Source: an uncultured Collinsella sp.
GTDB lineage: Bacteria; Actinomycetota; Coriobacteriia; Coriobacteriales; Coriobacteriaceae
NCBI GenBank assembly: GCA_902472315.1
Contig: CABRNM010000002.1
Location: 1 to 64,000 of the forward strand
Direction: 5' to 3'
Length of the DNA stretch: 64,000 nucleotides
The notes beneath the pieces were generated by a model, which saw only the letters and a program-made list of their open reading frames with translations, was not told where the DNA came from and made no database searches. The position numbers were made by a program, and so were the translations under genes. Shown piece by piece: positions 19,112-26,824 of the stretch (positions are counted from its first letter, which is position 1; every line of letters begins with the position of its first letter).

Positions 19112-19294
19112 ACGAATATCCGCCTTTTGGTGGTCGTTGTCATCAATCGATTGCAATATACCCCACCCGGACGGATTTGGTGCGCTGGCGGCGATAAAAC
19201 AGCCGTCTACCGGATTGGTAAAGTGTTTATCACCGAGGTAGAGGGGTAGTCGCTATACTTTCAAGAGATTGCGCGTAAACCCGGAAGGAGCGAG

Positions 19295-20323
19295 ATGGCC
19301 AACAAAGTCACCCTCAAGCAGATCGCCCAGGAGGTGGGGCTTTCCCCCTCGTCGGTCTCGCTTGTGCTCAATAATCGGCCCTGTCGCATCTCGGAAGAAA
19401 ACCGCAAGCTCATCAAAGAGGTCGCGGCGCGCAACCACTATGTTCCCAACCAGATCGCGCGCAGCCTGGTCATGCGCGAGTCGCGCACCCTGGGCCTTAT
19501 CGTCCCTAACATCGAGAGCCGCTTTTTTGCTTCGCTCGCCGGTAGCCTGGAAAAGCGCTGCCGCGAGGACGGCTATGCGCTCTTCATTACCAGCTCGGGC
19601 GGAAGCGCCGATGACGATCTGGAGCTGCTGCGCCAGCTGGTAACGCGCGGCGTTGATGGCGTCTTCCTGGTCGTGGGCGACGAGTTCTCCGACGACCGCG
19701 CCCTGCGCGAAGAAGTCAGCCATCTGCCTATCCCTGCCGTGATGGTCGACCGTGCCATTGAGGGGCTCGAGTGCGACAAGGTGATGTTCGACCACGAGAT
19801 GGGTGGCTACATGGCCACTCGCTATCTGATCGAGCAGGGCCACCGTCGCATTGCCTGCTTGGTTAACGCGCGCCGTTCCAATACGGGGCGTAAGCGACTT
19901 GCCGGCTATGAGCGCGCGCTGCGCGAGGTTGGCCTGCCTATCGACGCACGTTTGGAGTTTGAGAGCGAGTACTACATTCCGAGTGCCTACGAGGCCTCGG
20001 AGGCGGTGCTCGCAACTGATGCCACCGCCGTGTTCGCAAGCTCGGATAACATTGCCCTTGGTTTGCTCAAGCGCCTGCACGAGATGGGGAAGAGCATCCC
20101 GGGCGATATCTCGGTGGTGAGCTATGACAACTCGGCGGCCGACGTTCTCTTTGAGCCGGCGCTGACCGCGATTGAGCAGGATCCTGGTGTCCTTGCGGAG
20201 CATGCTTTTGGCTGCATGTCCAAGCGTCTTGCCGGTAGGGGCGGCAGGCGTGCCGAAGAGGTCGTCCTGGAGCCGGCGCTTATCGTTAAGGGCAGCGTGC
20301 TCGAACTTACCGAATGTAGCTAA
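19295..20323 (+). CDS. LacI family transcriptional regulator
   Basis: 342 aa. The N-terminal LacI helix-turn-helix is clear (VTLKQIAQEVGLSPSSVSLV, then NNRPCRISEENRKLI). A periplasmic-binding-protein-like effector domain follows (about 62-335), with TLGLIVPNIESRFFASLAG and SVVSYDNSAADVLFEPALT. It would repress a carbohydrate gene set; no adjacent target is present, and its ligand cannot be read. AAGGAG precedes ATG 19295. A 20-bp tandem duplication covers the stop codon and a very strong hairpin follows about 75 bp later. Confidence 0.93.
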   Translation: MANKVTLKQIAQEVGLSPSSVSLVLNNRPCRISEENRKLIKEVAARNHYVPNQIARSLVMRESRTLGLIVPNIESRFFASLAGSLEKRCREDGYALFITSSGGSADDDLELLRQLVTRGVDGVFLVVGDEFSDDRALREEVSHLPIPAVMVDRAIEGLECDKVMFDHEMGGYMATRYLIEQGHRRIACLVNARRSNTGRKRLAGYERALREVGLPIDARLEFESEYYIPSAYEASEAVLATDATAVFASSDNIALGLLKRLHEMGKSIPGDISVVSYDNSAADVLFEPALTAIEQDPGVLAEHAFGCMSKRLAGRGGRRAEEVVLEPALIVKGSVLELTECS

Positions 20324-20351
20324 GCGTACTTGAATGTAGCTAAGCGTACTT
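20312..20351. repeat. 20-bp exact tandem duplication over a stop codon
   Basis: Positions 20312-20331 and 20332-20351 are identical. The first copy encodes the last residues and TAA of the LacI-type regulator; the second is silent, so the duplication left the protein unchanged. Confidence 0.95.
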
Positions 20352-20398
20352 GTTTATTTGCATAGATTGCATGCGGAGTGTCCGCTATTTGCCGGCGG

Positions 20399-20471
20399 GG
20401 CCGGGGAGGCGTGCTTTGTTTTGAGAAGTTCGCGAAGCCCACTTCTCAAAACAAAGCACGCCTCCCCGGCC
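20399..20471. repeat. 31-bp perfect hairpin, GC-rich
   Basis: Arms 20399-20429 and 20441-20471 pair perfectly around the 11-nt loop TCGCGAAGCCC. No T-run follows, so it is not a standard terminator. It lies in the 270-bp gap between the LacI gene and an unknown gene. Its size and perfection suggest a mobile or structural repeat. Confidence 0.9.
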
Positions 20472-20593
20472 TTCGCTCGTGCACTCTTCCGCTGAGCGAG
20501 CCATAGACGCCGCGTACCGATGCGGTAAAGCGGCGGCTTTAAATTGGTGCTATATTCAGCTTGAGTTGTTTAATGCTAGTACGGGAGGCTGAT

Positions 20594-21085
20594 ATGGGGC
20601 TGTTCAAGAAGAAAAACCCGCAGGATGCCTTTGATCCCGATGTGTTTACCATCACGGATACGATTTTGGACCCGCCGCGGTTTACGTTTTTGCCGGCTAT
20701 CTACCGGGATGCCACGCGTCGCAAGTGGGCCGTGCATCAGCGCGGAGCGACCCCGAGGATTTTTGATTACGCGGATGTGCTGCAGTGTGAGATTGTCGAG
20801 ACCGGAAATCCCGAGGATGTGCCGGAGCTCAGCAATCGCGAACTCGCTCAGCAGATTTTGCTTAATCCAGCTCAGGCTACCAAAAACAACGCTGCCAAGC
20901 GTAATATGTGCCTTGGTATGGGTGTCATCGTTGCCGTGCAAACCGGCGAGGATGAGATTTCGAAGCTTGAGATTCCGGTGACCGCGGGCGAAGTCAAGCG
21001 AGACTCCGGCCTATATCGGTCGTATCGGAGTGTTGCGGAGCAAATCAAAGAAGCCTTCGACGCCATGAGGCGTCCGGAGCAATGA
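20594..21085 (+). CDS. Conserved-type hypothetical protein
   Basis: 163 aa, no function recognised. It begins MGLFKKKNPQDAFDPD, has no signal peptide or membrane helix, and ends in a charged helix. The middle (RGATPRIFDYADVLQCEIVE) resembles the beta-rich core of small DUF4428-type proteins but lacks their zinc ribbon; this is a weak likeness. ATG 20594 is chosen because GGGAGG lies just upstream; an extension to 20561 has none. It lies ahead of two GntR genes in the same direction, but the 35-nt gap gives no proof of co-transcription. Confidence 0.7.
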   Translation: MGLFKKKNPQDAFDPDVFTITDTILDPPRFTFLPAIYRDATRRKWAVHQRGATPRIFDYADVLQCEIVETGNPEDVPELSNRELAQQILLNPAQATKNNAAKRNMCLGMGVIVAVQTGEDEISKLEIPVTAGEVKRDSGLYRSYRSVAEQIKEAFDAMRRPEQ

Positions 21086-21120
21086 TTCCTGCAGCATCAA
21101 GCGGTTGAGGCGTCTTGCCC

Positions 21121-21888
21121 ATGTCGAGTGAACCATATGCGATTCCGCCCAAAGACCGCGCCTTTGAGGGCATTCTTTGGTATATCAAACATTATGACCT
21201 GCGGAGTGGCGACCGGCTGCCCGCCGAGCGTGTGCTCTGTGAAGAGCTGGGCGTGTCGCGCACGGCGTTGCGTGCTGCGATCACGCGCCTTATTTCGTGC
21301 GGAACTTTGGAAAGCCGCCGCGGTTCGGGCACCTATGTGTGTCCTCCCAAACCGCTGAACATCTTTCAGGAAACATGGAACTATACGCAGGCGGTGGAGA
21401 GGGTTGGCTCAAAGTCGACCGCGCGCCTGGTTTGGTCCAAGGTCGTGTATGCCGATATCGATCTTGCCCAAAAAGCCCAGATCGACCTGGGCATGCCGCT
21501 CTTCTGCATTCGGCGCGTGCGTGTGGTCAACGGTTCCCCGGCATCGATCGAGACGGCTTACGTCAATCTGTCTTTGTGCCCCTCGCTTCCCGATCACGAT
21601 TTTGAGCAGGAAAGCCTCTACGACGTTTTGCTCAAGGAGGGGAATGTCCATGTGACGCACGGCAAGGAGCATATTTCCATCAGCCGTCTGAACGCCGACG
21701 AGGCCAAGTTGCTGAATGCTCAGGAGGGCACGCCGGTGTTTTACAAGGCTTCGCACGAGCGCGACGAGACCGATGGCTTTGTCGAGTATTGCAAGTCCGT
21801 GATTCTGCCGACCAAGTATCGTTTTGCCGATAACGGCGAGGCAGACGGCGTTGCGACGAAGGTGGGTGTCGAATGGCTGATGCAGTAG
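21121..21888 (+). CDS. GntR family regulator with UTRA-like domain (first of a pair)
   Basis: 255 aa. Winged helix-turn-helix at about residues 10-75 (LPAERVLCEELGVSRTALRA, then GSGTYV), followed by an UTRA-like effector domain. ATG 21121 is preferred over TTG 21115. Its end overlaps the start of the next GntR gene by 16 bp, so the two are co-transcribed and perhaps form a heteromeric or paired control unit. The next gene downstream is a FrlB-like deglycase, so fructosamine metabolism is the likely context, as with FrlR in other bacteria. Confidence 0.88.
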   Translation: MSSEPYAIPPKDRAFEGILWYIKHYDLRSGDRLPAERVLCEELGVSRTALRAAITRLISCGTLESRRGSGTYVCPPKPLNIFQETWNYTQAVERVGSKSTARLVWSKVVYADIDLAQKAQIDLGMPLFCIRRVRVVNGSPASIETAYVNLSLCPSLPDHDFEQESLYDVLLKEGNVHVTHGKEHISISRLNADEAKLLNAQEGTPVFYKASHERDETDGFVEYCKSVILPTKYRFADNGEADGVATKVGVEWLMQ

Positions 21889-22586
21889 AAGACTTGCCGG
21901 TTTACAAACAAATTCGCCGCTGCATTGCGGAGCGAATCGAGCGCGGCGACTACCCGACGGGCTCGATGATTCCGTCCGAAAACGAGCTGGCCGAGGAGTT
22001 TGGCACGACGCGCCTGACAATCCGAAGCGCCATGGACGAGCTGGTCAAAAGTGGCCAGATTCGTCGCGTGCAGGGCAAAGGCGCCTTTGTGGGACACAAG
22101 TGGTTTGACGAGCACGAACGCAAGGGCGGCTTCCGCCAGTCGGTTCTGGCATCGGGCGCGACGCCGTCGGTGCGCATCCTGGCGCGCTCCAAACGCTACG
22201 CTGGCCCGTATTATGCCGACTTGTTTGGCATCGCCGAGGACGATCTGCTTTACTCGGTGCGCCGCCTCAACTGCATCGATGGTGAGCCCGTATCGATCGA
22301 GATGACACTGATTCCGTGCCTGCTGTTTCCGGGCATCGAAGGCGTGGACATTTCGGTCTTCAGCCTGTTCGAGACCTACGATATGTTGGGACGCAAGCCA
22401 GATCAGTCGGTAGAGAAACTCGATATCGAGGCGCTGGGCGCACGCGATGCGAGCTTGCTCAATCTTGAGCCGGGCGATCTGGCGCTCGTGCTGGAAGGCC
22501 TGACCTATGACTCGAGTGGGCAGGCAATCGAGCATGCCAAGTCTTTTACCCGCGGCGACGCCGGCGGATATACCTACAACTATTAG
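21873..22586 (+). CDS. GntR family regulator with UTRA domain (second of a pair)
   Basis: 237 aa. Winged helix-turn-helix at residues about 8-75 (IPSENELAEEFGTTRLTIRS, GKGAFVG) then UTRA (about 95-230, with INIT-type hydrophobic pattern and SFTRGDAGGYTYNY at the end). It overlaps the preceding regulator by 16 bp and shares only modest similarity with it, so the pair looks like an old duplication or a recruited partner. A terminator follows at 22593. GGTATTAARAAC repeats lie between it and the deglycase gene and are candidate operators. Confidence 0.9.
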   Translation: MADAVEDLPVYKQIRRCIAERIERGDYPTGSMIPSENELAEEFGTTRLTIRSAMDELVKSGQIRRVQGKGAFVGHKWFDEHERKGGFRQSVLASGATPSVRILARSKRYAGPYYADLFGIAEDDLLYSVRRLNCIDGEPVSIEMTLIPCLLFPGIEGVDISVFSLFETYDMLGRKPDQSVEKLDIEALGARDASLLNLEPGDLALVLEGLTYDSSGQAIEHAKSFTRGDAGGYTYNY

Positions 22587-22592
22587 CGTCTA

Positions 22593-22627
22593 GAGCGTCC
22601 CTGCGCACGGCGGGGGCGCTCGTTTTT
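22593..22627 (+). terminator. Terminator after the GntR pair
   Basis: GAGCGTCCC pairs with GGGGCGCTC (one wobble) across a GC-rich loop and is followed by GTTTTTA. Confidence 0.8.
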
Positions 22628-22703
22628 ACAGACATGTGTCGCATGACCGATGAGCGGCAAAAACTGACCGTCTACCGAGATGGGAGGACGAAATCAAAAA
22701 ATC

Positions 22704-22749
22704 GGTATTAAAAACGGCTAACCTGTAATCGTTCACTGGTATTAAGAAC
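22704..22749. promoter_or_regulatory. Two direct GGTATTAARAAC repeats (candidate operators)
   Basis: GGTATTAAAAAC (22704-22715) and GGTATTAAGAAC (22738-22749) are 34 bp apart, just upstream of the deglycase gene. HutC-type GntR proteins often bind GGTnTAnACC-like sites, so these may be targets of the neighbouring regulators. Confidence 0.45.
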
Positions 22750-22861
22750 CTTTGAATTGTTGAGCTTGGGGCCAAGATGTCCACAAGGTTAAGCGGCGCG
22801 ACGGGGCGGCAAGCCCGTCCATTCCGTGCGACAATTCAAACTGCTCGTGAAAGGAGCGGGA

Positions 22862-23923
22862 ATGAAGGAGACCGAGAAGATCGAGATCATGCACTTCGAC
22901 CAGGAGGGCTACCTCGAGGACGGCAGGAACGTCTACGAGGCCGGCAAGAAGATGACCGCCCTGGCCGACCGCGTGCACGAGGAGGGCTACGACGCCGTCT
23001 TCCTGATGGGCGTCGGCGGCACCTGGGACGAGTTCATGCAGCTCGAGTACCTCATGAACAAGTTCGGCGACCGCGACCTCGAGGTCTACCTGATCCACGC
23101 CGCCGAGTGGAACGTCATGGGCCACAAGCGCATGACCGACAGGTCCGTCGTGCTGACCGCCTCCGAGTCCGGCACCACCCCCGAGGTGCTCGAGGCCGTC
23201 GGCAAGATGAGGGAGATGGGCGTGCGCGTCTTCGCCATGACCAACCCCGAGGGCAAGATCGGCCAGGCCGTGGGCGCCGAGAACTGCGTCATGATGGCCT
23301 CCGACCACGGCGCCGGCGGCTGCGAGAAGGGCTACTACCTCGCCGACTGCTTCGGCCTGCGCCTGCTCAACCGCCGCGGCTGCTTCCCCAAGTTCGACCT
23401 GTTCATCGAGCAGACGAAGGACGTCTGGAAGGACATGCTCGACATCCGCAAGCGCTTCGAGCCGCGCGCCGAGGAGCTCGCCAGGAAGTACGCGCTGGCC
23501 GACTACACCATGTTCATCGGCTCGGGCGCGCTGTGGGGCGAGACCATCCTGTACTCCATGTGCCTGCTCGAGGAGATGCAGTGGAAGCGCATCCGCCACA
23601 TCACCTCGCACGACTTCTTCCACGGCACGCTCGAGCTGCTCGAGCCCGGCGTCCCGGTGTTCCTGTTTATGGGCGAGGACGAGTGCCGCGCCCTCGACGA
23701 GCGCGTCCGCGCCTTCCTCACCAGCGGCGTGACCGGCGACGAGGACTACGTCATCATCGACACCGCCGAGTACGCGATCCCGGGCCTGGACGACGACTTC
23801 CGCGTCATCGTGTCGCCGTGGATCCTGTCCGTGCTGACCACCGACCGCCTCGCGCGCAACTACGAGCTGGTCACCAAGCACAACCTCAAGTACCGCCGCT
23901 ACTACCACCAGTTCGACTACTAA
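22862..23923 (+). CDS. frlB: SIS-domain fructosamine deglycase (FrlB-like)
   Basis: 353 aa. FrlB-family enzymes split phosphorylated Amadori products such as fructoselysine-6-phosphate into glucose-6-phosphate and the amine. Two SIS folds are visible; the first has LMGVGGTWDEFMQLEYLMNK and TASESGTTPEVLEA. The C-terminal half has the family run HGTLELLEPGVPVFLFMGED and the ending RRYYHQF. AAAGGAG precedes ATG 22862. No kinase (FrlD) or transporter is next to it. Third codon positions are almost all G or C, more so than in neighbours, which suggests high expression or a different origin. Substrate is inferred from family and from the adjacent GntR pair. Confidence 0.82.
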   Translation: MKETEKIEIMHFDQEGYLEDGRNVYEAGKKMTALADRVHEEGYDAVFLMGVGGTWDEFMQLEYLMNKFGDRDLEVYLIHAAEWNVMGHKRMTDRSVVLTASESGTTPEVLEAVGKMREMGVRVFAMTNPEGKIGQAVGAENCVMMASDHGAGGCEKGYYLADCFGLRLLNRRGCFPKFDLFIEQTKDVWKDMLDIRKRFEPRAEELARKYALADYTMFIGSGALWGETILYSMCLLEEMQWKRIRHITSHDFFHGTLELLEPGVPVFLFMGEDECRALDERVRAFLTSGVTGDEDYVIIDTAEYAIPGLDDDFRVIVSPWILSVLTTDRLARNYELVTKHNLKYRRYYHQFDY

Positions 23924-23976
23924 GAGCTGGTCACGGGTTCGATATCTTGGCTGGTTGATATCTCGACCCTGCACAA

Positions 23977-24007
23977 GGGCGTCCGCATTTGCGCGGGCGC
24001 CCTTTTT
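23977..24007 (+). terminator. Terminator of the deglycase gene
   Basis: GGGCGTCCGC pairs with GCGGGCGCCC (with one mismatch) around a short loop and is followed by TTTTT. Confidence 0.8.
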
Positions 24008-24035
24008 GCGTTGATGTCGGCGCAGGGTGTCCTCG

Positions 24036-24219
24036 GCGGAAATCTCATCCCGGAATTTCGGCTCAGAGTGGGATGCGGTTTCCGGATGCGTCCCATTCTG
24101 AAGCCCCGAAACGGGACGCGCTTTCCGCTTGGGGTCCGATCCGGAAAGCTCATCCCGTTCCGAGCATCAAATCCGGGACATGCTTTCCGCGCTCCGCCCC
24201 TTGCAGAAAGCGCGTCTCC
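24036..24219. repeat. Six short repeats in alternating orientation
   Basis: A degenerate 16-bp unit, GGGAnnnGnTTTCCGS, occurs at 24070, 24113 and 24175 on the plus strand and at 24036, 24141 and 24203 on the minus strand. Two more copies are at 29114 and 29148, beyond the MMPL gene pair. This occupies the 440-bp gap after the deglycase gene; no gene is seen in it. Confidence 0.7.
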
Positions 24220-24362
24220 TTCCAAACACAAATCTTGCGGTACAGCTTCTGCAAAGACGCGAAGTGGCCGCTGACAGCAAAGAGGGGCTGCCGAGACAAT
24301 GCCCGACGGCCCCTCCCCTCATAACTTGCTATCGATGCCAATCGCCACAAGGGCGCGGCTGC

Positions 24363-26792
24363 CTACTTGCTGATCGCGCCCGTCATATAGATAAACTGCA
24401 CGCGATTTATATGTCCGCCCTGCTCGCCGTTGACAAAGTCCGTCGGCGTAAAGCCGGGGTTGAGCATTTCCTCGATCTTGTCCTTAACGGTGTCGATGAC
24501 CTGAGTATCGAGATTGCTCGTTCGGTCGGTAAGCTCCTGCATGCCGTTGCCGAGCTCGGATGCGCCGCTGGCAAGCGTACCTGCACCCGAGGAGAGAAGA
24601 TTCATGCCGCTAGCAAGGCTAGCAGCACCTGTCTTGAGCTGCGCCGCACCGTTGTTGAGCTGTGATGCGCCGTTGGCAAGCGCGGGCGTGGCACCGTTGA
24701 GCTGCTGTGTGCCCGCAGCAAGCTGGTCGGTGCCCGCGGCAAGAGCCGCGGCGCCATCGCTCAGCTGACCCGCGCCCGTTGCTGCAGAGCCAACACCGGC
24801 GACAAGACCGGGGTTCACGGCCGTGGGGTTTGCCGGGTTGATCGCGCTGTTCATATAGGCGATGGCTCCGGCCAGGCTCAGCTGTTGGCCATCCTGGACA
24901 GTGGTGTAGCCCTGAATGGCGCTATCGAGCGCGGTGACGGCACCCTGGGCGCCGCCCTGGGCGCCGGCCGCCTGGGCCAAAGTCGTAACCTGATCGGTAA
25001 GCGTGCCAAACATGGACTCGGCACCCTTAAGGCTCTGCGACACCTGCGTGTTAAGACCCTGCGCGCCCGCAACGGCATTGGATGCAGAATCGAGAAGCGC
25101 GGTAAGACCCGTCGCATCGGCGCTCGATGCCGCCGTGGCGGCGGCACCCGCGCTGGTAGCAGCACTGCCGGCACTTGCGGTGGCGGCATCCAGCTGTGCC
25201 GTAGCCTCGCTTAGCTTGGCTGCCGCAGCCTTGGCGGAGTCGAGATCGGCCGCGTTATCCAGCGCGTCCTGAGCATCGGCGACCGCCGCCTTGGCAGCGG
25301 CAATAGATGCAACGGTGCTCTCGGCGCCAGCCTTTGCGCTCTCGGCGTTAGCCTTTGCCGCATCGTTGCCCATGGCGCTTGCGGCCTGCTTTGCCCCGCC
25401 GAGCGCCTGCTGTGCACCGGCAAGGTACTGCCCCTCGCCGCTGAGCGCCGCCGTAAGACCCTGCGGCCCGTACAGCGCGCTGTAGGCGTTGCCCGACGTA
25501 GCGGTCACGGCGTCCTGGGCCGCCTTGGCCGCAGCCTGCGCCTTGGCAAGGTTTGCCTCCTGAGCCTGCTTGCCCAGCGTCAGCGCGTCGACGTACGTAT
25601 CGGACCCAGCGGCAATTCCACTTATGCCGCCCGAGATCTGCTGTGCGCTCCCCTGCAGCTTGGAAAGGCCCGCCGAAAGATCGGACGCACCGCCCTTAAG
25701 CTGCACGGCACCGGCATTAACCCCCTCGGCACCGGCATTAAGGTTGCTCACGCCTTCGACCAGCGTGGGGACCTGCGCGTTGAGCTGACTCGTACCCGCC
25801 GCGAGCGCAGCGGCGCCACTGGACAGCGTGCCGGCACCGGTATTGGCCGTGGCAAGCGAGGCCGCGAGCGTCTTGACACCGTCGGCAACCTGGCCAGCAC
25901 CGCTATTGGCCGTAGCAATACCGTTGGAGAGCTCCACGAGCTGGCTCGTATCCATGCTGCTCGAGTCCACATCGATGGCAAGATTCAGCGGCACGCCGAC
26001 AATCTGCCAGCCATCAAACTCAAAATCCTCAACATCGGTCGTAATGGTGTAGTCTCCGGTGCTGCCGGGAATCACCATGTAGGTAAGCTGCGTGTTGGAG
26101 CCGTTGGCAGCAACCGTGGCGCCCTCAGCCTCAATATCGTGTGCCTCGGCATCCTTAAGCTGACCGGTAATCTGAACCAGGTAGTTATCGGCATAATCGC
26201 CACCGGTATAGTCGTCATTCTTTTCGACCTTGAGCTTCATGGTGAGCTTGCCGCTCTTGCCCGCCAAATCCTTGGCGTCGATATCGCGGCCATCGAGCTG
26301 GTATGCCACGGTGACGTTCCACGGCATCTGAGTGTTCTTGTCCAGATCGCCCTGGTAGACAAAGTCCTGCACTCCCTGGCCCGTAACGGCAACCGACCCG
26401 CTGTCGTCCGTTAGTTTTTGAGTCGTCGATAGGTTGGTCACTTTGTTATAGGTGCCGGCATCGTCGATCTTGACGCCCTTATTGGCCTCGAAGCTATTGA
26501 CCACGTAAACACCCGTGCGATTGCCGTCGGCATCGGTTTTGACGTATACGACCTGGTTTTTCTTATATCCCGGCGTGCTGTTATCGGAGTCCGTCGCCAT
26601 CTGTTCACTCGTAGCCGAGGCAGCGCTCGTCGACCCTACGCCGTCGGCGAACACAACGGCACCGGGAACGGTAAGGGCCACGGTCAGACCGGCGGCAAGA
26701 GCGAGCGCAGCGATGCGCTTATGGGGACGACGTACAAGATCGCGTTGGGCTTTGAGCTCTTTCGAAGCGGTATCAGTGGTATGGGTATGCAT
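24363..26792 (-). CDS. Secreted alanine-rich helical repeat protein (YhgE/Pip-like)
   Basis: 809 aa. A signal peptide (RIAALALAAGLTVALTVPGA, cut near VFA-DG) is followed by a beta-rich domain to about residue 290. Then come long stretches of heptad-like repeats of the GAxQLxxGAxxLxxG kind (for example GASQLNNGAAQLKTGAASLA). The repeats are interrupted by an Ala-rich coiled region (about 410-600). YhgE/Pip-type proteins share these repeats but normally have membrane segments at the C-terminus; here the end has none. ATG 26792 is chosen because GGAAGGA lies 8 nt upstream. It lies 32 bp after the MMPL gene in the same operon, so it is probably the external partner of that exporter. Confidence 0.75.
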   Translation of the reverse strand: MHTHTTDTASKELKAQRDLVRRPHKRIAALALAAGLTVALTVPGAVVFADGVGSTSAASATSEQMATDSDNSTPGYKKNQVVYVKTDADGNRTGVYVVNSFEANKGVKIDDAGTYNKVTNLSTTQKLTDDSGSVAVTGQGVQDFVYQGDLDKNTQMPWNVTVAYQLDGRDIDAKDLAGKSGKLTMKLKVEKNDDYTGGDYADNYLVQITGQLKDAEAHDIEAEGATVAANGSNTQLTYMVIPGSTGDYTITTDVEDFEFDGWQIVGVPLNLAIDVDSSSMDTSQLVELSNGIATANSGAGQVADGVKTLAASLATANTGAGTLSSGAAALAAGTSQLNAQVPTLVEGVSNLNAGAEGVNAGAVQLKGGASDLSAGLSKLQGSAQQISGGISGIAAGSDTYVDALTLGKQAQEANLAKAQAAAKAAQDAVTATSGNAYSALYGPQGLTAALSGEGQYLAGAQQALGGAKQAASAMGNDAAKANAESAKAGAESTVASIAAAKAAVADAQDALDNAADLDSAKAAAAKLSEATAQLDAATASAGSAATSAGAAATAASSADATGLTALLDSASNAVAGAQGLNTQVSQSLKGAESMFGTLTDQVTTLAQAAGAQGGAQGAVTALDSAIQGYTTVQDGQQLSLAGAIAYMNSAINPANPTAVNPGLVAGVGSAATGAGQLSDGAAALAAGTDQLAAGTQQLNGATPALANGASQLNNGAAQLKTGAASLASGMNLLSSGAGTLASGASELGNGMQELTDRTSNLDTQVIDTVKDKIEEMLNPGFTPTDFVNGEQGGHINRVQFIYMTGAISK

Positions 26793-26824
26793 TGCGGTAT
26801 TCCTTCCAACTGCTTTGTAAAACG

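Noticed and set aside
22777..23958. 393-codon frame overlapping the deglycase gene in another phase
   Set aside because: Arg-rich shadow frame caused by the very high third-position GC of the real gene.
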